Of a stretch of 64,000 bases of DNA, positions 59,448 through 64,000 are shown piece by piece. Made by a program: the position numbers and the translations under genes. Source of the stretch: Klenkia brasiliensis (GTDB taxonomy: Bacteria > Actinomycetota > Actinomycetes > Mycobacteriales > Geodermatophilaceae); assembly GCF_900100695.1 (NCBI RefSeq), contig NZ_FNCF01000006.1:1-64000 (forward strand), given 5' to 3'. The notes beneath the pieces were generated by a model that did not search any database, was not told the origin of the DNA, and saw nothing but the letters and a program-made list of their open reading frames with translations. Each line of letters opens with the position of its first letter. The first letter of the stretch is position 1.

Positions 59448-61018
59448 GTGAACGTGCCCACCGTCGTCCGCAGCTCCCCGGCCATCCGGGCCAGCTCGTC
59501 GACGGCCACCCGGGTCTGCCCGAGCGCCTGCGTCGTCGTCCCCGCCGCGGCCGAGACGCCGGTGATGGTCGCGGCGATCTCGGTGCTGCCACCGGCGGCC
59601 TCGGCCACGCTGCGGGACATCTCGTTCGTGGTGGCCGTCTGCTCCTCCACGGCGCTGGCGATGGTCAGCTGGTAGTCGTTGATCTGCCCGATGACCTCAC
59701 CGATCCGCCCGATCGCGGCCACCGCACCACCGGTGTCGGCCTGGATCGCCTCCACCCGCCGGGCGATGTCCTCCGTCGCCCGCGCCGTCTCCTGCGCCAG
59801 CTCCTTGACCTCGTTGGCCACCACGGCGAAGCCCTTGCCCGCCTCACCGGCCCGCGCCGCCTCGATGGTGGCGTTCAGCGCCAGCAGGTTGGTCTGCTCC
59901 GCGATCGACGTGATCACCTTCACCACGTCGCCGATCTCCTTGGACGACAGGCCCAGCTTCTGGATGGTCTGGTTGGTCTCCTCGGCCTCGGTGACGGCCT
60001 CCGCGGCCACCCGGGCGGCCTCGTTGGCGTTCTGCGCGATCTCCCGGATCGACGCGCTCATCTCCTCGGCACCGGCCGCGACCGTGGCGACCGAGCGGGA
60101 GACCTCGTCGGCCGAGCCGGAGACCACGCCGGACTGCACGCTGGTCTGCTCGGCCGAGGCGGCGATCTGGGCGGCCGAGGCCGACAGCTCCTCGCTCGAG
60201 GCGGCCACCGCGTCGGCCGACCCGACCACCGAGGCCATCAGCGAGCGCAGGTTGGTCTGCGCGGTCCCCAGGGCCCCGGCCATCCGGCCCAGCTCGTCGC
60301 CGGAGTACACGGTCGGGGCGACGGTGAGGTCACCGCGCTCGAGGGCCTCCAGCGAGCCCTGCACGGAGCGGACCGACCGCCGGATGCCCCGGACCACGGC
60401 CCAGGCCAGGCCCGACCCGAGGGCCACCATGAGCACCAGCCCGGCGACGAGCATCCACACCGCGCGGCCGGCTGCCGCGTCGGTCTCGACGATCTGCCCG
60501 GCGGCCTCGGTGCTGGAGCGCTCGGACTCGGCGGAGAAGTCGTCCATCACCGCGTCCACGGCCGACTGCAGCGACCCGGTCAGCACGATCGCGACACCGG
60601 CCTCGTTGCCCGAGTCGGCCGCGCCGACCAGCTGCTGGTCGGCGATCGTGTAGTAGGTCTGCAGGTCCGAGCGGAACTGCGCCCAGGCCGACGGGTCGAT
60701 CGCGAGCTGCCCGTAGTCCTCGATCTTGGCGTCGATGTCGGTGCGCCGCTCGGCCAGCTCGGCCTTCATGTCCACCCGGTCGGCCTCGCTGAGCAGGGCG
60801 TAGCCGGCGTAGCGGGCGCGGTCGCCCTGGTAGGCGCGCTGCAGCTCGCCGAGGGCGACCAGCTGGACGATGTGGCCGTGGTACAGGTCGTTGGCCTCGG
60901 CCCGCAGGTAGGACAGGCGCGAGAGGGCCAGCCCGCTGAGGGCGGCCGCCATCAGGCAGACGACGGCGACGATCGCGCCGATCTTGACGGACACGGACCG
61001 GTCGGTGAACCAGCGCAC
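59441..61018 (-). CDS. Methyl-accepting chemotaxis protein (upstream copy)
   Basis: 525 residues. Two membrane helices (about 11-30 and 188-209) around a 4HB_MCP-type sensor ([32 protein letters not shown]), then HAMP and a signalling domain nearly identical to the downstream paralogue. The sensor domains differ, so they probably detect different signals while sharing the output. It is the first gene of the pair; four tandem TGTGAC repeats lie 36-68 bases upstream. Tandem duplication followed by sensor divergence is likely. Confidence 0.93.
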   Translation of the reverse strand: MRWFTDRSVSVKIGAIVAVVCLMAAALSGLALSRLSYLRAEANDLYHGHIVQLVALGELQRAYQGDRARYAGYALLSEADRVDMKAELAERRTDIDAKIEDYGQLAIDPSAWAQFRSDLQTYYTIADQQLVGAADSGNEAGVAIVLTGSLQSAVDAVMDDFSAESERSSTEAAGQIVETDAAAGRAVWMLVAGLVLMVALGSGLAWAVVRGIRRSVRSVQGSLEALERGDLTVAPTVYSGDELGRMAGALGTAQTNLRSLMASVVGSADAVAASSEELSASAAQIAASAEQTSVQSGVVSGSADEVSRSVATVAAGAEEMSASIREIAQNANEAARVAAEAVTEAEETNQTIQKLGLSSKEIGDVVKVITSIAEQTNLLALNATIEAARAGEAGKGFAVVANEVKELAQETARATEDIARRVEAIQADTGGAVAAIGRIGEVIGQINDYQLTIASAVEEQTATTNEMSRSVAEAAGGSTEIAATITGVSAAAGTTTQALGQTRVAVDELARMAGELRTTVGTFTW

Positions 61019-61053
61019 GGCGGACTCCAGGGCGACGTGCCGGCCTCGTGCCG

Positions 61054-61086
61054 GTCACAGGCGTCACAACGGTCACACCGGTCACA
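61054..61086. repeat. Four tandem GTCACA units at nine-base period upstream of the chemoreceptors
   Basis: GTCACA begins at 61054, 61063, 61072 and 61081. On the transcribed (minus) strand they read TGTGAC. They lie 36-68 bases upstream of the receptor start at 61018. Confidence 0.6.
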
Positions 61087-61150
61087 CCTTGAGCCGCTGC
61101 GGGGCGATGTCACCGAACCGCATCCCGACCTGCGGGTCACCGCCCCGCGG

Positions 61151-61168
61151 CGGTCGACACGTCGACGG
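61151..61168. terminator. Possible hairpin at the end of the tct operon
   Basis: CGGTCGAC and GTCGACGG (7 of 8 pairs) around AC, past the stop of the last gene at 61174. Confidence 0.35.
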
Positions 61169-61173
61169 CCCGG

Positions 61174-61581
61174 TCAGCCCTCCCGGGGCGGGCTCTTGAC
61201 CCCCAGCACCGGGCACTCGACGTCGAGCAGGATGCGCTGGGCGGCCGACCCCATGAGCAGCTTGCCCACCGCGGAGCGCCGCTTCAGGCCGATGACCAGC
61301 AGTTCTGCGCCGGTCTCGGTGCAGACGGCCGACAGCTCCTCGGCGACGTCGCGGCCCCGGACGGGCTGGCGGACCTCGGTGCGCAGCCCGCTGGCGGCCA
61401 GCTCGTCGTGCAGCGCGCGCAGCTGGTCACCCCGGAGGAACTCCTCGTCCACGAGCGCGTCGCCGCGCGAGGAGTTGACCACCACGAGCAGGGCGTCGCG
61501 GCGGTGCGCCTCCGCGACGGCGTGCTCCAGTGCGGCCCGGCCACGGGGGTTGGGCACGTAGCCCACGACGACGACGCTCAT
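61174..61581 (-). CDS. Universal stress protein (UspA domain)
   Basis: 135 residues. The strand [23 protein letters not shown] and the late nucleotide-binding motif [31 protein letters not shown] (G-2x-G-9x-G-S/T-like loop) are the ATP-binding Usp family features. The ATG at 61581 overlaps the stop of tctA (ATGA), so it is translated with the tricarboxylate transporter operon, an association seen in other actinobacteria but of unknown meaning. It may couple transport to stress state. Confidence 0.88.
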   Translation of the reverse strand: MSVVVVGYVPNPRGRAALEHAVAEAHRRDALLVVVNSSRGDALVDEEFLRGDQLRALHDELAASGLRTEVRQPVRGRDVAEELSAVCTETGAELLVIGLKRRSAVGKLLMGSAAQRILLDVECPVLGVKSPPREG

Positions 61582-63140
61582 GCCCCCCACCCTTCCCGGT
61601 TCGCGGCCTTCTGCACCTCGCGGTCCTCCTCCTGCTCCCGGGCGACCTCCTCCGGGGTGGCCCGCCGGCCCCGGACCGCGCGCAGCACGACGGGGACGAC
61701 CAGCGCGAGCAGGGCCAGCAGCAGCACGACCCGGCTGAACCACGTGTCCACCAGCACGCCCAGGTCGCCGTCGCTGATCGCCAGCGCCCGGCGCAGGTTG
61801 GTCTCGGCGATGGGCCCCAGGATCAGCCCGATGACCGCCGGGGCCACCGGCCAGCCGAAGCGGCGCATGGCGAACCCGAGCAGGCCCAGCACCAGCAGGA
61901 TGACCAGGTCCAGCGGGTCGGCGTTCACCGCGAAGGAGCCCAGCGAGGCGAACAGCAGGATCCCGGCGTAGAGGTAGGGCCGGGGGATCTTGAGCAGCTT
62001 CACCCACAGCCCCACCAGCGGCAGGTTCAGCACGATGAGCATGACGTTGCCGATGAACAGCGACGCGATCAGCGCCCAGACCAGCGGGCCCTCGGTGGTC
62101 AGCAGGGTGGGGCCGGGCTGGATGCCGTAGCCCTGGAACGCGGCCAGGATGATCGCCGCGGTCGCCGAGGTCGGGATGCCCAGCGTCAGCAGCGGCACCA
62201 GCACGCCCGCCGCCGAGGCGTTGTTGGCCGCCTCGGGCCCGGCGACGCCCTCGATGGCGCCCTTGCCGAACTCCTCGGGGTGCCTGGTCAGCTTCTTCTC
62301 GGTCGCGTAGGACAGGAAGGTCGGGATCTCCGCTCCGCCGGCGGGCATGACGCCGAACGGGAAGCCCAGCGCCGTCCCCCGCAGCCAGGGCTTCCAGGAC
62401 CGCCGCAGGTCCTCCCGGGTCATCCAGCTGCCCTTGTGGTCGATGACCTGCACCGACCCCTTCCGCAGCCGGCTGGCCACGTAGAGGGACTCCCCGACCG
62501 CGAACAGCGCCACGGCGACCACGACGACGTCGATGCCGTCGGACAGCTGCGGCACGCCGAGGGTGAACCGCTCCTGCCCGGTGAGCACGTCGGTGCCGAC
62601 CAGGCCGAGGTAGAGGCCCAGGCACAGCGACGCCAGCCCGCGCAGCGGCGAGGACCCCAGCACCGTGGCCACCGCCACGAAGGCCAGCACGGCGAGGGCG
62701 AAGTAGTCGGCGGTGGTCACCCCGATGGCCAGGTCGACCAGGGTGGGCGCGACCAGCGCGAGCAGCAGCGTGGCGATGGTGCCGGCGACGAAGGACCCGA
62801 TCGCCGCGGTGGCCAGCGCGGCGGACCCGCGGCCGGCCTTGGCCATCTTGTTGCCCTCGAGCGCGGTCATGATCGACGCGGACTCGCCGGGGGTGTTGAG
62901 CAGGATCGACGTGGTCGACCCGCCGTACATTCCGCCGTAGTAGATGCCGGCGAACATGATCAGCGCGGCGGTGGGCTCCAGCACGAACGTGGCCGGCAGG
63001 AGCAGCGCCACCGTCATCGACGGGCCGATGCCCGGCAGCACGCCGACCGCGGTGCCCAGCACCACGCCCAGCAGCGCGAAGAACAGGTTGACCGGGGTGA
63101 TGGCGTCGGCGAACCCGCCGAGCAGGTCGGAGATCGCCAT
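61578..63140 (-). CDS. tctA: Tripartite tricarboxylate transporter, large membrane subunit
   Basis: 520 residues with about 12 membrane helices. The family motifs [42 protein letters not shown] and [18 protein letters not shown] are all present. With TctB and the extracytoplasmic TctC it imports citrate or other tricarboxylates by ion coupling. The ATG at 63140 shares one base with the tctB stop. Transcribed as tctC-tctB-tctA-usp. Confidence 0.95.
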   Translation of the reverse strand: MAISDLLGGFADAITPVNLFFALLGVVLGTAVGVLPGIGPSMTVALLLPATFVLEPTAALIMFAGIYYGGMYGGSTTSILLNTPGESASIMTALEGNKMAKAGRGSAALATAAIGSFVAGTIATLLLALVAPTLVDLAIGVTTADYFALAVLAFVAVATVLGSSPLRGLASLCLGLYLGLVGTDVLTGQERFTLGVPQLSDGIDVVVVAVALFAVGESLYVASRLRKGSVQVIDHKGSWMTREDLRRSWKPWLRGTALGFPFGVMPAGGAEIPTFLSYATEKKLTRHPEEFGKGAIEGVAGPEAANNASAAGVLVPLLTLGIPTSATAAIILAAFQGYGIQPGPTLLTTEGPLVWALIASLFIGNVMLIVLNLPLVGLWVKLLKIPRPYLYAGILLFASLGSFAVNADPLDLVILLVLGLLGFAMRRFGWPVAPAVIGLILGPIAETNLRRALAISDGDLGVLVDTWFSRVVLLLALLALVVPVVLRAVRGRRATPEEVAREQEEDREVQKAANREGWGA

Positions 63141-63682
63141 CAGAACCAGCTCGTCAGGAACTCGAGGACGACCCCGCCGGGCAGCGCCACGCTCAGCGCC
63201 TTGACGAAGACGATCCACACCACGCAGCCGACGACCAGCCCGACCAGGAACGGCCGCACGACGCCGACCGCCCCGAGGGCCCAGGCCACCGCGGCGAACA
63301 TCAGCGCCACCGCCAGCGGCCAGCCCACCACGTTGATCAGCAGCGCGTGCGCGGCGAAGGCGACGGCGATGACCGCCACCGCCCGCCAGTCGGTGGGCGC
63401 GGTGAGGTCGACGTCCTCGCTGTCGTCGGCCGGGCCGCGGTCACCGCGCAGCACCCGGATGGCCAGCAGTGCGCCGGTGGCCAGGGTCAGCCCGCCCACC
63501 GCGTAGGGGAAGAACCGCGGACCGATCGTGTTCGAGCTGTTCGGGATGGCGATGGCCCCGGCGTCGACCAGCAGGTAGACGCCCAGCGCGGCCAGCAGCA
63601 CCGCGCCGACCAGCTCGCCGGGGAAGCCCGTGCGGGGCTGCGGAGCCACCTCCGCGGCGACCGACTCCTCGCTCTCGTTCAC
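63140..63682 (-). CDS. tctB: Tripartite tricarboxylate transporter, small membrane subunit
   Basis: 180 residues with four predicted helices ([61 protein letters not shown] and [17 protein letters not shown]). The conserved [13 protein letters not shown] is the TctB signature. The GTG at 63682 overlaps the tctC stop (GTGA). Confidence 0.9.
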   Translation of the reverse strand: MNESEESVAAEVAPQPRTGFPGELVGAVLLAALGVYLLVDAGAIAIPNSSNTIGPRFFPYAVGGLTLATGALLAIRVLRGDRGPADDSEDVDLTAPTDWRAVAVIAVAFAAHALLINVVGWPLAVALMFAAVAWALGAVGVVRPFLVGLVVGCVVWIVFVKALSVALPGGVVLEFLTSWF

Positions 63683-64000
63683 TGGATCAGCCCGATCTCG
63701 GTGAGGACCTGGCGCACGCGGGTCTCCTCCTCGGCGAGGAACTCGCCGTACTCGTCGCCGGTCTGGAAGGTGTCCAGCCACCCGTTGGCGTCCAGCGCCT
63801 GGGCCCACTCGTCGGTGTCGTGCGCCTCGGCGACCAGCGCGATGAGGTCCTCGCGGGCGCCGTCGGACATGCCCGGCCGGGCCATCAGCCCGCGCCAGTT
63901 GGTGACCTCGACGTCCAGGCCCTGCTCGATGATCGTGGGCACGTCGGGCACCGCGCTGGACCGGTCGGCGGTGGAGACCGCGATGCCCTTGAGGTCGCCG
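63679..64000 (-). CDS. tctC: Tripartite tricarboxylate transporter substrate-binding protein, C-terminal part
   Basis: The frame is open to the window edge, giving about 107 C-terminal residues; the signal peptide and first lobe are outside. Visible motifs are VPDVPTIIEQGLDVEVTNWRGLMARPGMSD and [32 protein letters not shown], both typical of TctC/Bug-family proteins, which capture organic acids outside the membrane. First gene of the tct operon as seen here. Confidence 0.9.
   Translation of the reverse strand, partial: GDLKGIAVSTADRSSAVPDVPTIIEQGLDVEVTNWRGLMARPGMSDGAREDLIALVAEAHDTDEWAQALDANGWLDTFQTGDEYGEFLAEEETRVRQVLTEIGLIQ

Noticed and set aside
61054-61086. A CRISPR-type repeat.
   Set aside because: The period is only nine bases with three-base spacers and no cas genes.

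Overview
The window is a 64 kb piece of a very GC-rich chromosome (roughly 74% G+C by eye). Gene content is typical of a free-living, aerobic actinobacterium: an ROK-controlled xylose locus, an LCP cell-wall ligase, a 180-kDa-class NAD-glutamate dehydrogenase, an acyl-ACP desaturase, a SigE-family ECF factor, many GTG starts and GTGA/ATGA overlaps. Many genes have a TAnnnT -10 hexamer only 6-8 nt before the start codon, the signature of leaderless transcription. A Geodermatophilaceae-like source (Blastococcus, Modestobacter, Geodermatophilus) is my inference from protein style, not something proven here. I see no rRNA, tRNA, insertion sequence, prophage or CRISPR array. No gene-free stretch exceeds 300 bases; the longest gaps (about 150-195 bp) carry inverted repeats that are listed.

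Layout. 1-1.3 kb: end of an acyl-CoA dehydrogenase and two small hypotheticals. 1.3-5.1 kb: xylose catabolism (xylA and an ROK repressor, divergent from xylB). 5.1-9 kb: an odd aldehyde dehydrogenase, a free-standing PTS IIB-like domain and an LCP protein. 9-13.2 kb: P450, GNAT, acyl-ACP desaturase, exonuclease III, a hypothetical. 13.2-17.7 kb: SDR, a spore-photoproduct-lyase-type radical SAM protein, an AAA+ ATPase, YaaA and an ABM monooxygenase, a run with a DNA- and oxidative-stress flavour. 17.7-22.6 kb: zinc alcohol dehydrogenase, GNAT, amidase, a 94-bp palindrome, GH13 glucosidase. 22.6-28.6 kb: giant glutamate dehydrogenase, small membrane protein, a frameshifted membrane gene.

28.7-37.1 kb: lipase-like hydrolase, GNAT, AEC carrier, a SigE-family sigma operon with a membrane anti-sigma candidate and a lipoprotein, a VTT-domain protein, an AAA ATPase, and a second ECF sigma/anti-sigma pair. 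37.1-43.4 kb: Lrp regulator against DUF2000, ZIP transporter, a substrate-binding protein whose two halves are in reversed order (circular permutation), and an SDR/flavin monooxygenase pair below a LysR gene. 43.5-47.3 kb: dctA divergent from a CitA/DcuS-type two-component system. 47.3-51.9 kb: MMPL exporter divergent from a MarR regulator with two clear operators, then an amylosucrase-type GH13. 51.9-57.8 kb: a 1,624-residue secreted protein with 13 fibronectin-III modules and a seven-repeat propeller, and a DODA-type dioxygenase with an operator on its -35. 57.8-61 kb: two tandem chemoreceptors. 61.2-64 kb: a tctCBA tricarboxylate transporter operon ending in a universal stress protein.

Carbon acquisition is the main theme (xylose, C4-dicarboxylates, tricarboxylates, alpha-glucans), together with regulators and chemoreceptors. 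The strongest unexpected signals are the circularly permuted binding protein, three exact copies plus one near copy of the parS-like 14-mer GTTCCACGTGGAAC, and several large intergenic palindromes.
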